Of a stretch of 64,000 nt of DNA, positions 27,164-36,740 are shown piece after piece. The stretch spans positions 372,001-436,000 of the forward strand of contig NZ_CP015110.1 of the NCBI RefSeq assembly GCF_001612555.1, in the 5' to 3' direction. A model generated the notes under the pieces. It had not been told where the DNA came from, made no database searches, and saw only the letters and a list, made by a program, of their open reading frames with translations. Position numbers and translations under genes: made by a program. Numbering within the stretch: the stretch's first letter is position 1; each line of letters begins with the position of its first letter. The DNA comes from Acinetobacter sp. TGL-Y2. GTDB lineage: Bacteria; Pseudomonadota; Gammaproteobacteria; Pseudomonadales; Moraxellaceae.

Positions 27164-27730
27164 TTATTGTGTTTTCACATTACCATCAGTGCTTAAGCTT
27201 CCTTTGGCACTACCCACCGGTGTATTTACTTCAATATTACTGTTTGAACTTAGACCGGCTTGTTTAGCATCAGGAGTTAAAACGCCTTTGGTCTTCTGCC
27301 AACCATTCGCTACAGATTGTTTGGTTTTGTCCTTCGCGGCCACTAATTTTTCCTGAGCATTTTTGCTTTTCTCTTTGGTGGCATCTTTACTTGCTTCGGA
27401 CTTCTCTGAAAGTTTGTCTTTTACAGCCTGTGTTTTTTCTTTCGCGACTGCATTTTTTTCAGAGGCAAATTCTTTAGTGTCTTGCCATTTCTCTTGAGTA
27501 AAGGTCTTGGTGTTGTCTACACCTTTCTCAATCCCATGACCGACTTTATCTGCGGCATTATGTACTCCTTGATTTAAGGAACTAATTACACCTTTATGAT
27601 TGGTTTGTACTTCAGCCGAAGTAGTGACTTGACCCGAAGCCGATGCACCTGTGGTGGTGGTATTGGCAAAAATAGATGCTGAAGCGAAAAGTGACGTTAC
27701 AACTAGTGTGGTTTTTATTGCGTTGTTCAT
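27164..27730 (-). CDS. Secreted LEA-like protein
   Basis: Predicted periplasmic hydrophilic protein of 188 aa. The signal peptide ends near SIFANT. Residues ~60-150 form Lys/Glu/Ala-rich amphipathic repeats (EKWQDTKEFASEK, AVKDKLSEKSEASKD, KEKSKNAQEKLVAAKDK) as in group 3 LEA proteins. The frame opens at 27766 but ATG 27730 has GGAGA 6 nt upstream and begins the signal peptide. It is a paralogue of the gene at 26148, about 360 nt away on the same strand. Each has its own promoter region, since a terminator lies between them. Role in drying or envelope stress is inferred. Confidence 0.7.
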   Translation of the reverse strand: MNNAIKTTLVVTSLFASASIFANTTTTGASASGQVTTSAEVQTNHKGVISSLNQGVHNAADKVGHGIEKGVDNTKTFTQEKWQDTKEFASEKNAVAKEKTQAVKDKLSEKSEASKDATKEKSKNAQEKLVAAKDKTKQSVANGWQKTKGVLTPDAKQAGLSSNSNIEVNTPVGSAKGSLSTDGNVKTQ

Positions 27731-28079
27731 AGCGTGTCTCCTGTTTAATTCAACTTGATGGCTCATGCGTTGAAATGGACGATCAAGTTCAGACAGGATG
27801 CATCTTAAAGACTAATGCTTAGGAATATCGGATTTGTGATGAAAGCCACACACGCCATCAACGGCTGAGTTACAAAGATGAATGTATTGTGAATATCTCT
27901 ATTTGAACACGATGCTGCAATTTATTGTTTTTAAATAGCTAATAAAACTGATGCTGTTTTTGAGTTACATGGTGAAGTTTGTGTAAATGCAAAATATTGA
28001 GAAATAGCGGTGATGATACGCGCGGATGTGAAGGACTAGAAAGCCCAATTTGGACTTTCTAATGGTGTTTTAGCTTTCA

Positions 28080-28460
28080 TTAATCACATTTGGCAAGGTT
28101 CTTTTTAGAGAAATTGTTTTTCAGTGATTTGAAGTTTTTTTGCTTGTCTGGATCATTTACATGGAAGATCACTTGTTTATCTTCTGCTTGCGTGTCTAAG
28201 TTGGTGTATGCAGAAATCAGTTGATCGCCTTTAAAAATCCAGTATTCGGTGGCTTTTCCTGTTTGGAAGTTGCCTGTGAACTCGATGACGCAGTTGTCTG
28301 ATTGTTTGATGAGTCTGGCAAGATTGTGTTTGGTTTCAGGTTGGGCAGAGATGTTTTTGTGTTGTTCTAGAACCATAGGTGTACTTGAGTCTAATAGAAG
28401 ATTTGAACAGCCTGCTAATAATATTGAGGTTAATGTAGTAAAAAAATATTTATAAATCAT
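28080..28460 (-). CDS. Small lipoprotein, unknown function
   Basis: A 126-aa lipoprotein with lipobox LLAGC at about residue 18. The mature part is basic and contains two cysteines (DNCVIEF and LAKCD). A beta-rich middle (VIEFTGNFQTG, EYWIFKGDQLISAY) suggests a small sandwich fold. I do not recognise a family. Confidence 0.7.
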   Translation of the reverse strand: MIYKYFFTTLTSILLAGCSNLLLDSSTPMVLEQHKNISAQPETKHNLARLIKQSDNCVIEFTGNFQTGKATEYWIFKGDQLISAYTNLDTQAEDKQVIFHVNDPDKQKNFKSLKNNFSKKNLAKCD

Positions 28461-28480
28461 ATAAATTACTCTAATAATAA

Positions 28481-28516
28481 GGGTTGATTGATAAATTTTT
28501 ATGTATCAACCAACCC
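28481..28516. terminator. Hairpin between lipoprotein and acyltransferase genes
   Basis: GGGTTGATTGATA / TATCAACCAACCC, 12 of 13 bp paired, 10-nt loop. It lies just past the acyltransferase stop and upstream of the lipoprotein start. A U-tract is weak, so it may be terminator or regulatory. Confidence 0.55.
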
Positions 28517-28523
28517 AAGGCTA

Positions 28524-29741
28524 TTAAGATTTGATAGGTTTTCTATCGAGTTTAGACTTCAGGATCTTACTATTTAATTTAAATTGCAAAGGTGTAAAGA
28601 TTTTTTCCTGAATCCATATGCTCAAGGGAATCAAAATTATTAAAAATACAATGAGACCTACACTGTCTAAGTTGTTGATATTTTTTGCATTATTTATTAA
28701 TTCTGTAAAGCTTTTAGAATGTGGCGATGCTAGAACTAACTTATAAAGAATAAAATAAATTGCTAACAGTGGTAGATGAAGCATATAAATTGTCAAAGAG
28801 GCCTTACCTAAGCGTTCAACTAGATTGCTTATCTTAATACTATTAATATTAAAGCTTAAAAAATAATAAATTAAAGCAAGTTGGGTAAATAAAAATAAGC
28901 CATTGTGTGAAAGTACATAACCAGAATAAGGAGATAATTTTACAAAATAATAAATAGCAAAAAAACCGAATATTGCAAAAATTAAACTTGGAAATTTCAA
29001 TTTATTTTGATACGGATATTTATTGCAAATACAATAAAAAATTATTCCTGCCAAGAAGTCTGATAATCTTAGTATGGGATTGCGGTGAAGAATACCTAGG
29101 CTTTCTGAACTAAAATCAGAGTTCGAAATCATGTATAATGGGTAAAATAAAGAAATCATCCAAATCAAAATTAATAAAATAAATAGATTTTTTTTACTAG
29201 ATATCCATGAAGCTAAGTAATAGAATGTCACATAAAAGAAAAAAAGAGCTGAGACCGACCAAGCCGCACCATTTAATAAAAGATAGCGATTTTCCCAAGA
29301 TTGTATAAGTAATAGGCTTTGGATTATATAATTTTTAATGTCGCTTATATGCAATTCTATTTGACCCAATGGAAGTATTGTAGGGACTGTTTGATAGTCT
29401 ACCTCTATTGGGAATTGCTTATTTGTTAAAATGCTTAGAAATATAAAAGTAAAAACCGCCAAGAGCATTGTGAAAATATGAATTGGGTAAAGTGAATTAA
29501 ACCTTTTTATTAGAAATTCACGATTTGAAAAATCACCTGCTTTGATCTTTTTTAAATAAACATGAGATAGAATAAAGCCTGATAATATAAAAAAAACAGA
29601 AGTGCCATAAAAACCATTTAAACTTAAATTATTTAAAATAGAGTTTTCTAAGTTTACTTGTACGTGATAAAGAACCATTAAAATCGCCATTATAAATCTA
29701 AGTAAATCTAGGCCTATAATTTTTTTTGGAAAAGAAACCAT
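28524..29741 (-). CDS. Acyltransferase-3 (OafA-like) membrane protein
   Basis: A 405-aa inner-membrane protein of the acyltransferase-3 family, with about ten helices. It moves acyl groups across the membrane onto surface sugars or other glycans. Early motifs are LDLLRFIMAILMVLYH and GFYGTSVFFILSGFIL, the family's hallmark first and second helices. The C-terminal SGNH domain found in many OafA-type proteins is absent; the separate upstream gene at 29831 encodes an SGNH lipoprotein and probably supplies it. The two genes are markedly more AT-rich than neighbours, suggesting horizontal gain between glyS and the lipoprotein gene. Confidence 0.83.
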   Translation of the reverse strand: MVSFPKKIIGLDLLRFIMAILMVLYHVQVNLENSILNNLSLNGFYGTSVFFILSGFILSHVYLKKIKAGDFSNREFLIKRFNSLYPIHIFTMLLAVFTFIFLSILTNKQFPIEVDYQTVPTILPLGQIELHISDIKNYIIQSLLLIQSWENRYLLLNGAAWSVSALFFFYVTFYYLASWISSKKNLFILLILIWMISLFYPLYMISNSDFSSESLGILHRNPILRLSDFLAGIIFYCICNKYPYQNKLKFPSLIFAIFGFFAIYYFVKLSPYSGYVLSHNGLFLFTQLALIYYFLSFNINSIKISNLVERLGKASLTIYMLHLPLLAIYFILYKLVLASPHSKSFTELINNAKNINNLDSVGLIVFLIILIPLSIWIQEKIFTPLQFKLNSKILKSKLDRKPIKS

Positions 29742-29830
29742 TTTCTTGCAACAATCAATAAATTTGATAATTCTGTAGCAATTTAATTATTTTGCAAGAA
29801 AAATTGATTGAATTTTACACTAATTGTTGC

Positions 29831-30757
29831 TTAATTAATCCATTTTTTTTCTATCATGGTTTTATAAATCTGATCGGTTATAAATTGATTAGTTTTATTG
29901 TTCAAGTGAATTGAATCGCTTGACAGACTTACTGCTAGATCGCCTTTTACTTGAGCCTCATAATCTGATGTAGTTGGCGTAATTTGTAAGTTTTGCCAAA
30001 TATTCCTATCGCTTAATAAGTAATTCAAATCAAAAAAATTACTTGAATAATATAATTTTAAATCTTTATTTAGAGCTTGGATATTTGATGATAAATCATC
30101 ATTTGCATTTACAGCAGTAAAATGACCCACCACAATAGTACGTGATGTGATATTTTTATTTATCCATTCAGCACATTGTTTAGTCTTGTCAAAAACATAA
30201 TTATAACTATCTTGACCGTGAGAAAGATTCAATAAATTATTTTTACCAAGATTCAGAATAAATATTGAATCTGGTATTAGTTTTTGTAGGCTTTTAATCG
30301 GATAGGCTTGATTGATATCAATATACGCTTCCTGCTGAGATTCGAAGTAATAACCTTCTGTGTCAACTCCTATTATACCATCTATGTCTACGATTCTTGC
30401 CTCAAAAGGCTTTAAAGAGTTATCAATACCCCAATCTGCTTTAAAATAATTTTTTTCGTTTATTTTAATTTTGTTTTTACTAAATGTTGCGTGTGCTGGA
30501 AGTGCACCTATTCTTATACACATCGTATCAATTAACTCACCACCTTTTCCTAAATTTATGGTGTTAAGTTGATATTTTTCAGGCCACATTTTTAATGATG
30601 GTGTGAAATATTCAATTGTACTACTTCCCAGAAAGTAAATTGTATTGCTTCTTACTATTGGAATATCTTTTTCAAATGATGATTCTTTATATTCATCTTT
30701 GCATCCGGTGATATTTACTATAAATAAAGTGAAAATGGCATAAATAATTTTTTTCAT
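29831..30757 (-). CDS. SGNH/GDSL-hydrolase-like lipoprotein
   Basis: A 308-aa lipoprotein (lipobox ITGC, Cys19) with an SGNH fold. Block I is FLGSSTIEY (Ser45/46 nucleophile), block II is NLGKGGE (Gly70), block III is LNLGKNNL (Asn174), and block V is DSIHLNN (Asp281, His284). A beta-rich insertion of about 80 residues (86-165) sits between blocks II and III, as in some carbohydrate-linked SGNH proteins. It is upstream of the acyltransferase-3 gene on the same strand, 89 nt apart. Likely an extracytoplasmic transferase or esterase working with it on a surface glycan. Strongly AT-rich. Confidence 0.75.
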   Translation of the reverse strand: MKKIIYAIFTLFIVNITGCKDEYKESSFEKDIPIVRSNTIYFLGSSTIEYFTPSLKMWPEKYQLNTINLGKGGELIDTMCIRIGALPAHATFSKNKIKINEKNYFKADWGIDNSLKPFEARIVDIDGIIGVDTEGYYFESQQEAYIDINQAYPIKSLQKLIPDSIFILNLGKNNLLNLSHGQDSYNYVFDKTKQCAEWINKNITSRTIVVGHFTAVNANDDLSSNIQALNKDLKLYYSSNFFDLNYLLSDRNIWQNLQITPTTSDYEAQVKGDLAVSLSSDSIHLNNKTNQFITDQIYKTMIEKKWIN

Positions 30758-30861
30758 GGATTTTATCTTTTAAAATTAGATATTTATTTTATATTATTCT
30801 TGAAATCACAAAAAATTATAAAGTATATTTTTTGTTCCTATAATAATTCTACTTTGATATA

Positions 30862-30892
30862 AAAAACCCCACTATTACTAGCAGGGTTTTAT
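30862..30892 (-). terminator. Terminator after glyS
   Basis: AAAACCC and GGGTTTT arms with further pairing inside. On the minus strand the hairpin is followed by TTTTTT, about 20 nt past the glyS stop. Confidence 0.75.
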
Positions 30893-30910
30893 TTTTATTT
30901 CAAATTCTAC

Positions 30911-32980
30911 TTAGTGCTGTAACACCGAAATATCAGCCACTTTCGTAAATAAATCACGAAGCTGTGCAAGCATACGTAAACGGTTTGCTTTCAGTTCAGC
31001 ATCATCTGCCATCACCATCACACCTTCAAAGAAGGCATCCACTGGCGCACGAAGTGCAGCAAGTGCAGACAACGCAGCAGTATAGTCTTTCGCAGCAAAT
31101 AACGGCTCAACCACAGGTGTAATTTTCGCAAGTTCAGCAAACAATGCTTTTTCAGCATCTTCAACTAACTTAGATTCGACGATTTCACCCGTAGGCTCAG
31201 CTTCTTTTGCAAGAATGTTGGCAACACGCTTGTTGGCGGCAGCAAGGGCAGCCGCTTCAGGCAATGCACGGAAGTGATTCACCGCAGTTACACGCTTGTC
31301 AAAATCAAGTGGTGATTTTGGCGACAAAGCTTGAACCGCTTGAATCACATCTACAGCAACGCCTTGGTCTTCGTATTTCGCACGGTAACGACCTTCAAGG
31401 AATGCAACTGCATCGTTTAAAGTCTTGTCGTGATCTTTCAATACATCGCCATAAGCAGCGAGTGCAAGTTTGATGAGGTCTTCAATCGACACATCAAGCT
31501 CGTTTTCAGTCACTAGACGCAAAATACCAATGGCAGAACGACGAAGTGCAAACGGGTCTTTAGAGCCTGTAGGCGCTTGACCAATACCGAAAATACCTGT
31601 GAGTGTGTCTAAACGATCCGAAAGGGCAATGGTTGTACCTGTTTTGGTTTTAGGTAAAACATCACCTGCGAATTTAGGAAGGTACTGCTCACCTAAAGAT
31701 TCAGCCACTTCATCATTTTCGCCTTCAAGACGTGCGTAGTAAGTCCCTGCGATGCCTTGAAGTTCTGGGAATTCACCCACAAGTTCAGAAGTTAAGTCAC
31801 ATTTCGCAAGAAGCGCCGCTTTTTCAGCATCTTGAGGATTAGCACCTGTAATCGGCGCTAAAGCCACAGCTAATTTTGCAATACGTTCAGACTTGTCCCA
31901 AAGCGTACCGAGTTCTGCTTGGAAGACCATGTTTGCTAATTTCTCTTTACGAGAAGCAAGCGGTTGTTTTTGGTCTTGTAAGAAGAAGAATTCAGCGTCC
32001 GACAAACGTGGACGAACAACTTTCTCATTGCCTTCAATAATTTGTATAGGGTCTTTCGACTCAATGTTTGACACCGTAATGAAGTACGGTTGAAGTTTAT
32101 CGTCGCTGTTCACTAAGCAGAAGTACTTTTGGTTGTCCTGCATGGTGGTGATCAGTGCTTCTTGAGGAACTGCTAGGAAGCGTTCTTCAAAACTTGCACG
32201 TAACGCAACAGGCCATTCAACCAGTGCTGTAACTTCATCACGTAAATCGCTTGGCACAATTGCAATGGCATTGACTTCATCAGCAAGTGCTTTGACTTGA
32301 CCATCAATAATTGCTTGACGCTCTTCAAAAGACGCCACAACGTGAGCTGCTTTTAACTTCGCAAGATATTCATCAGCATGCGTTAACGTGATGGCTTCAG
32401 GCGCATGGAAACGGTGACCATAGGTCACGTTACCCGCTTTGAGATCTTGAATGGTTGCATCAATTACAGCATTATCTTTAAGCAATAGAACCCATTTTAC
32501 AGGGCGTACAAATTCAGTACGGCTTACCGCTGAACGCATACGTTTTGCAATTGGAAGATTATCCAAGGCATTTTGCAAAATTTGCGGTAAAAGCGCATCA
32601 AGGCTTTGACCTTTGACGTCTTTGAAGTAACACACTTTCTCAACTTTACCCGCTTGGAAAGTCGATACTTGATCTACAGTGATGCCTTGACCACGCATAA
32701 AGCCTTCTAAAGCTTTTGTTGGGTTGCCGTCGCTATCAAATGCAGCTTGTTTTGCAGGGCCGTCAAAACGTTTTTGCGTGTCCGCTTGCGCGCCATCAAC
32801 ATTCACGATTTTAAGTGCAAGGCGGCGAGGTGCTGCATACGCTTCGATTGAATCGAAAGCCAAGCCTGCATCCTTTAAGCCTTTTACCGTTTCTACTTGC
32901 AGTGCATCACGTAATTTTTTTAAGCTTTTTGGTGGAAGTTCTTCACAACCCAATTCGAACAAAATGGTATGTTTAGACAT
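30911..32980 (-). CDS. glyS: Glycyl-tRNA synthetase beta subunit
   Basis: Large subunit of the bacterial tetrameric glycyl-tRNA synthetase, which contributes tRNA recognition and anticodon binding. It begins with the conserved ELGCEELPP, has [12 protein letters not shown] and GHRFH motifs, and ends with an anticodon-binding helical domain. Length of 689 aa is normal. The start codon overlaps the glyQ stop by one base, so translation is coupled. A ribosome site AAGGAGAG lies ahead. A terminator closes the operon. Confidence 0.97.
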   Translation of the reverse strand: MSKHTILFELGCEELPPKSLKKLRDALQVETVKGLKDAGLAFDSIEAYAAPRRLALKIVNVDGAQADTQKRFDGPAKQAAFDSDGNPTKALEGFMRGQGITVDQVSTFQAGKVEKVCYFKDVKGQSLDALLPQILQNALDNLPIAKRMRSAVSRTEFVRPVKWVLLLKDNAVIDATIQDLKAGNVTYGHRFHAPEAITLTHADEYLAKLKAAHVVASFEERQAIIDGQVKALADEVNAIAIVPSDLRDEVTALVEWPVALRASFEERFLAVPQEALITTMQDNQKYFCLVNSDDKLQPYFITVSNIESKDPIQIIEGNEKVVRPRLSDAEFFFLQDQKQPLASRKEKLANMVFQAELGTLWDKSERIAKLAVALAPITGANPQDAEKAALLAKCDLTSELVGEFPELQGIAGTYYARLEGENDEVAESLGEQYLPKFAGDVLPKTKTGTTIALSDRLDTLTGIFGIGQAPTGSKDPFALRRSAIGILRLVTENELDVSIEDLIKLALAAYGDVLKDHDKTLNDAVAFLEGRYRAKYEDQGVAVDVIQAVQALSPKSPLDFDKRVTAVNHFRALPEAAALAAANKRVANILAKEAEPTGEIVESKLVEDAEKALFAELAKITPVVEPLFAAKDYTAALSALAALRAPVDAFFEGVMVMADDAELKANRLRMLAQLRDLFTKVADISVLQH

Positions 32981-33963
32981 TATTTGCTCTCCTTGGATTC
33001 AACTTTTGCTTCTGCTTCAACCTGAGCTTTTAACTGTGCCAATACTTCGTCACGAAGTGCGGGCTCAGCCATAGGGAAGCCCAATTTCGCACGAGCAGCG
33101 ACATAACTTTGCGCAATTGAACGTGCCAAAGTACGTACACGTAAAATATAACGCTGACGTTCAGTTACCGAAATCGCACCACGCGCGTCTAACAAGTTAA
33201 AGCTATGCGATGCTTTAATCACTTGTTCATATGCAGGAAGTGGAAGTTCAGCTTCAATGAGACGCGTCGCTTCAGCTTCATAGAAGTCGAACAATTCAAA
33301 CATTTTTTCAACGTTGGCATATTCGAAGTTATAGGTTGATTGTTCCACTTCGTTTTGGTGGAACACATCGCCATAGGTTACTGTACCGAACTGACCTTTG
33401 GTCCAAACAAGATCATAAACAGAATCTACACCTTGCAAGTACATTGCAAGGCGCTCTAAACCGTAAGTAATCTCACCTGTAACAGGGTAGCATTCAACAC
33501 CACCGACTTGCTGGAAGTACGTGAACTGCGTTACTTCCATACCGTTGAGCCACACTTCCCAACCTAAGCCCCAAGCACCGAGTGTTGGAGATTCCCAGTT
33601 GTCTTCGACAAAACGAATGTCGTGTACCAATGGGTCAATACCAATCGCTTTAAGCGAGTCAAGGTACAACTGTTGGATGTTGTCTGGGTTTGGCTTAAGC
33701 ACCACTTGAAATTGGTAGTAGTGTTGTAGACGGTTTGGGTTTTCGCCATAACGACCGTCTTTTGGACGACGTGATGGTTGAACATAAGCCGCGTTCCAAG
33801 TTTCAGGGCCTAAAGCACGAAGGAATGTTGCAGTGTGGAATGTCCCTGCACCCATTTCCATATCGTAAGGTTGTAAAATCACGCAACCCTGTTCAGCCCA
33901 ATAAGTTTGTAAGGCAAGAATTAAGCCTTGAAATGTATCAATATGCGATATGGCGCGACTCAT
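32980..33963 (-). CDS. glyQ: Glycyl-tRNA synthetase alpha subunit
   Basis: Catalytic small subunit that activates glycine. Conserved segments are [69 protein letters not shown] and [15 protein letters not shown]. An ATG at 33969 is in frame, but the GTGG site abuts it; ATG 33963 ([11 protein letters not shown]) is better spaced and is the usual start. The C-terminus carries an extra Glu/Lys-rich tail. Overlaps glyS by one base. A sigma-70-type promoter lies just upstream. Confidence 0.97.
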   Translation of the reverse strand: MSRAISHIDTFQGLILALQTYWAEQGCVILQPYDMEMGAGTFHTATFLRALGPETWNAAYVQPSRRPKDGRYGENPNRLQHYYQFQVVLKPNPDNIQQLYLDSLKAIGIDPLVHDIRFVEDNWESPTLGAWGLGWEVWLNGMEVTQFTYFQQVGGVECYPVTGEITYGLERLAMYLQGVDSVYDLVWTKGQFGTVTYGDVFHQNEVEQSTYNFEYANVEKMFELFDFYEAEATRLIEAELPLPAYEQVIKASHSFNLLDARGAISVTERQRYILRVRTLARSIAQSYVAARAKLGFPMAEPALRDEVLAQLKAQVEAEAKVESKESK

Positions 33964-33999
33964 GGTCATCCACTTAAAATGAGATAAAAATTGGCTCTA

Positions 34000-34028
34000 A
34001 GTATAAGGATTTTGCAGGGGAGTGGCAA
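34000..34028 (-). promoter_or_regulatory. Sigma-70-like promoter for glyQS
   Basis: On the minus strand TTGCCA (34028-34023) and TATACT (34005-34000) are separated by 17 nt, about 35 nt ahead of the glyQ start. It gives glyQS its own promoter, downstream of the SIR2-domain gene. Confidence 0.6.
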
Positions 34029-34047
34029 AGGGTTAAGTAAAGGAATC

Positions 34048-35658
34048 CTATCGTTTGCTTTTGAGCAACTTAGGGTCTTCTTCAAAAGTATCTTCATACC
34101 AACTACAGAATTCTGGGCTTTTAAGTAATGGAGCGATGTATTCGGCTTGAAATACATAATTTTTATGATTTTTTACGACGTCTAGAACTATCGATTCATT
34201 TAGAAAATTAGTTAAACCTTTGTAATTATCAAGCTCAATAAAACACTCAACTGAGTACATGATATGTTCAATACTCTCCCAACTATTTCTAAAATTATAG
34301 ATGGCTTCTTTTAGAAGTATATTTTTTAATTTTTTTTCATTAACTAATTTTGATAATTCTAATTGGCAATAACCCAAAAAATGATGGTTTCCTCCGTAGG
34401 ATGGGTCTTTTCCCACACCTAATTTATAAATATTAATGGCTTTATTATAGCTGTCTATTTGGCTATTTCGATCAAGTTTATCAATATACTTTGAACCAAA
34501 ATATGCGCTAGCCCACCAATAAAAAAAATCACCAGACAAAGTTTCTTTTAATATTGGATAGAGTTCTTCACATGTGGAAATTAGTTTTTCTCTTGAGTAG
34601 TTTGGGTCATCTGAATAAGAATGAAACTCTTCATTTCCAATGTAGTCTGTGACAATCTCAGCAAGTTTAAATTTATTGATTACTGCATCATTTTTTAAGA
34701 TGGAAATATAATTTTTAACTTTGGAAAGTAATAAATTACCTTTGGATTTTGAAGTATTGAAGTTGATTTCTTTAGTGTAAAGTTCAAGTTCAGTAAAAGG
34801 ACGCTCTATAAAATCTAAACTGCAATTCAAAAGTTCTGCAACTTCCATAAAAGTTTCATCAGCATCACACTCATATACTACTTTGGATTCTTCATCATTC
34901 TCTAAAAAATGATGACTGTCTTTTTGTAAAACCTGATTATTGTACTCTAGCCAATAGAGCCAATTATTGTATGGACGCAATTCGTTTAAAGCATCCATCA
35001 ATGGATCATTTTCACCACTATAGCCTGCAACCACCCAAGTTTTATTACATCCAGTTGAGCGCACGATTTGAGTTAGTGTTTCTGTATGTGCTTTCAGTTG
35101 ATCCGTTGTATTGCGTTGTACAAAACCGACATGCTGACCATTTAAATAAACAATACTGGGATCATGCAAAAGCTCTGCATTTACTTGTCCCATTGCACCT
35201 AAATCATAAATTGCAGGGAAAGGGTACATGCCTACCATATAACAAGCATGAATAAGTAAAGGGTCAAAATTAACGGTGAGTATTCGGCTGAAATAACCTT
35301 GTTTTAAAAGTTCTGCAATTGCGATATGGGCAAAATTAAGTTTAGCTTTTTCAATTCCTTTTTCTTTTTTCCCTTCAATAAACCATTTAAACAACTCTTT
35401 CCTTTTAACATTAGAAAGTTTGGTCATAATGTCATTGTATTGAAGCTGACTTAAATCCTCTTGGGCAAGACGTTGTTCTTCTTCAGTAAAATAATTTGGG
35501 AAATTCTCAATCGCGATTTTCATGAGTTTTTGAGCAGGAGGTATACCTGCGGATACAGAAATACCTGCACCCACTAGAAGTATTGCGCCTCCATCTTTCT
35601 TGGCATCCTGTAAAGATGCAGCTAGATGTTTTAAAAGGTCATCACGATTCTGATTCAT
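34048..35658 (-). CDS. SIR2-like domain protein with helical C-terminus, candidate defence protein
   Basis: A 536-aa protein. The N-terminal ~290 residues form a SIR2-like NAD-binding fold of the SIR2_2 type used in phage-defence NADases: VGAGISVSAGIPP (residues 29-41), LTVNFDPLL (N130, D132), VYLNGQH (170-176) and AGYSGENDP (211-219). In related proteins the catalytic His lies in an LHG motif; here it reads LNG, with His three residues later (H176). Residues ~300-536 are helical and TPR-like, a likely sensor or oligomerisation part. The gene is AT-rich and sits between glyQ and a transglutaminase gene with no mobile-element genes beside it. NAD depletion on phage infection is the inferred role. 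Confidence 0.72.
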   Translation of the reverse strand: MNQNRDDLLKHLAASLQDAKKDGGAILLVGAGISVSAGIPPAQKLMKIAIENFPNYFTEEEQRLAQEDLSQLQYNDIMTKLSNVKRKELFKWFIEGKKEKGIEKAKLNFAHIAIAELLKQGYFSRILTVNFDPLLIHACYMVGMYPFPAIYDLGAMGQVNAELLHDPSIVYLNGQHVGFVQRNTTDQLKAHTETLTQIVRSTGCNKTWVVAGYSGENDPLMDALNELRPYNNWLYWLEYNNQVLQKDSHHFLENDEESKVVYECDADETFMEVAELLNCSLDFIERPFTELELYTKEINFNTSKSKGNLLLSKVKNYISILKNDAVINKFKLAEIVTDYIGNEEFHSYSDDPNYSREKLISTCEELYPILKETLSGDFFYWWASAYFGSKYIDKLDRNSQIDSYNKAINIYKLGVGKDPSYGGNHHFLGYCQLELSKLVNEKKLKNILLKEAIYNFRNSWESIEHIMYSVECFIELDNYKGLTNFLNESIVLDVVKNHKNYVFQAEYIAPLLKSPEFCSWYEDTFEEDPKLLKSKR

Positions 35659-35849
35659 TGATTTTTAATTTAGCTTAGAGTTTATTTTGTTATTATGTCT
35701 AAGTTTTTATTTTTAATAAATAAATTTAAAATTTATAAATCGATTTTTTATTCATGGCACTATTTTCTTCTCTTTCAAACTAGAACAACTATACTTTAAG
35801 AAGTTTCAAAAATGCTCCTATATCTTTACCCACAACGATAATTTAAAAA

Positions 35850-36665
35850 ATGAGTAAAGCCATGAACCTCTACACGATTGATTGTGTATTGCAGTATAAA
35901 ATTAACACCACCACCAACATGCTGTTGCAGATCCAGGCCGCCCAGCATCCTGAGCAACAGATTCTCAATGAACAACTTGAGTTTCATCCGGCTGTAAAAT
36001 GGCATGAGTTTTCCGATGCCACACATCAAAACCGTTACGTTCGCTTCAATGTGGAACCCTGTGATGTATTTGAGATTCGTTATACAGCTACGGTTCAAAA
36101 GCAAGCATCTATAGATCCAAGTCAGTTTAAAGAATTAGAGATCGCAGATTTGCCCAATGAGGTATTGCCGTATTTATTGGCCAGTCGCTATTGTGACTCT
36201 GAAAAGTTAGTTGGAATGGCAACTCGTACTTTTGACGAGATGCTTAAAGGCTATACACGGATCAAGGCCATTGAACAGTGGATCTATGCGCAAATCCTAT
36301 ATGAGTCAGGCTCATCGGATGGAAACACGGTGGCTTCGGATGTACTGATTCAACGTGCAGGCGTGTGTCGTGACTTTGCGCATTTGGGTATCGCGATCTG
36401 CCGTGCATTGGGTATTCCTGCCCGTATGGTGGTGGGTTATGTCGATATTGAAAATTTCAGCCCCGATTTTCATGCCATCTTTGAAGTGTATTTGGAGGGT
36501 GGATGGGTACTGTTTGATGCAACACGACTCGCCAATCCACAAGATTTGATACGGATTGCAACAGGGATTGATGCCAGTGATGTGGCTTTTGCGACCTATT
36601 ATGGCGACATCGAGCTCATCAGCATGCAGCCCTTGATCATTCCTAGCAATGAGAGCGCAGCCTAA
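35850..36665 (+). CDS. Transglutaminase-like cysteine peptidase
   Basis: A 271-aa cytoplasmic protein of the bacterial transglutaminase-like superfamily. A beta-rich N-terminal region (~1-90) precedes the core with the triad Cys in RAGVCRDFAHLGIA, His in FSPDFHAIFEVYL and Asp in WVLFDATRLAN. No signal peptide. Such proteins are usually proteases or amide-processing enzymes of unknown substrate; relatives often neighbour alpha-E and circularly permuted ATP-grasp genes, which are absent here. It is divergent from the SIR2 gene. The start may be ATG 35862 instead. Confidence 0.82.
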   Translation: MSKAMNLYTIDCVLQYKINTTTNMLLQIQAAQHPEQQILNEQLEFHPAVKWHEFSDATHQNRYVRFNVEPCDVFEIRYTATVQKQASIDPSQFKELEIADLPNEVLPYLLASRYCDSEKLVGMATRTFDEMLKGYTRIKAIEQWIYAQILYESGSSDGNTVASDVLIQRAGVCRDFAHLGIAICRALGIPARMVVGYVDIENFSPDFHAIFEVYLEGGWVLFDATRLANPQDLIRIATGIDASDVAFATYYGDIELISMQPLIIPSNESAA

Positions 36666-36740
36666 GTCGGATGAGATATACCGCTTCATGGTTAAAGCTT
36701 TTATAATTTGAACTTCATACAATAACCAGCAGGCACTGCG

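Noticed and set aside
34048..36665. SIR2 gene and transglutaminase gene as one defence operon
   Set aside because: They are transcribed divergently, differ in base composition, and the transglutaminase-like protein is of a widespread housekeeping-like type.
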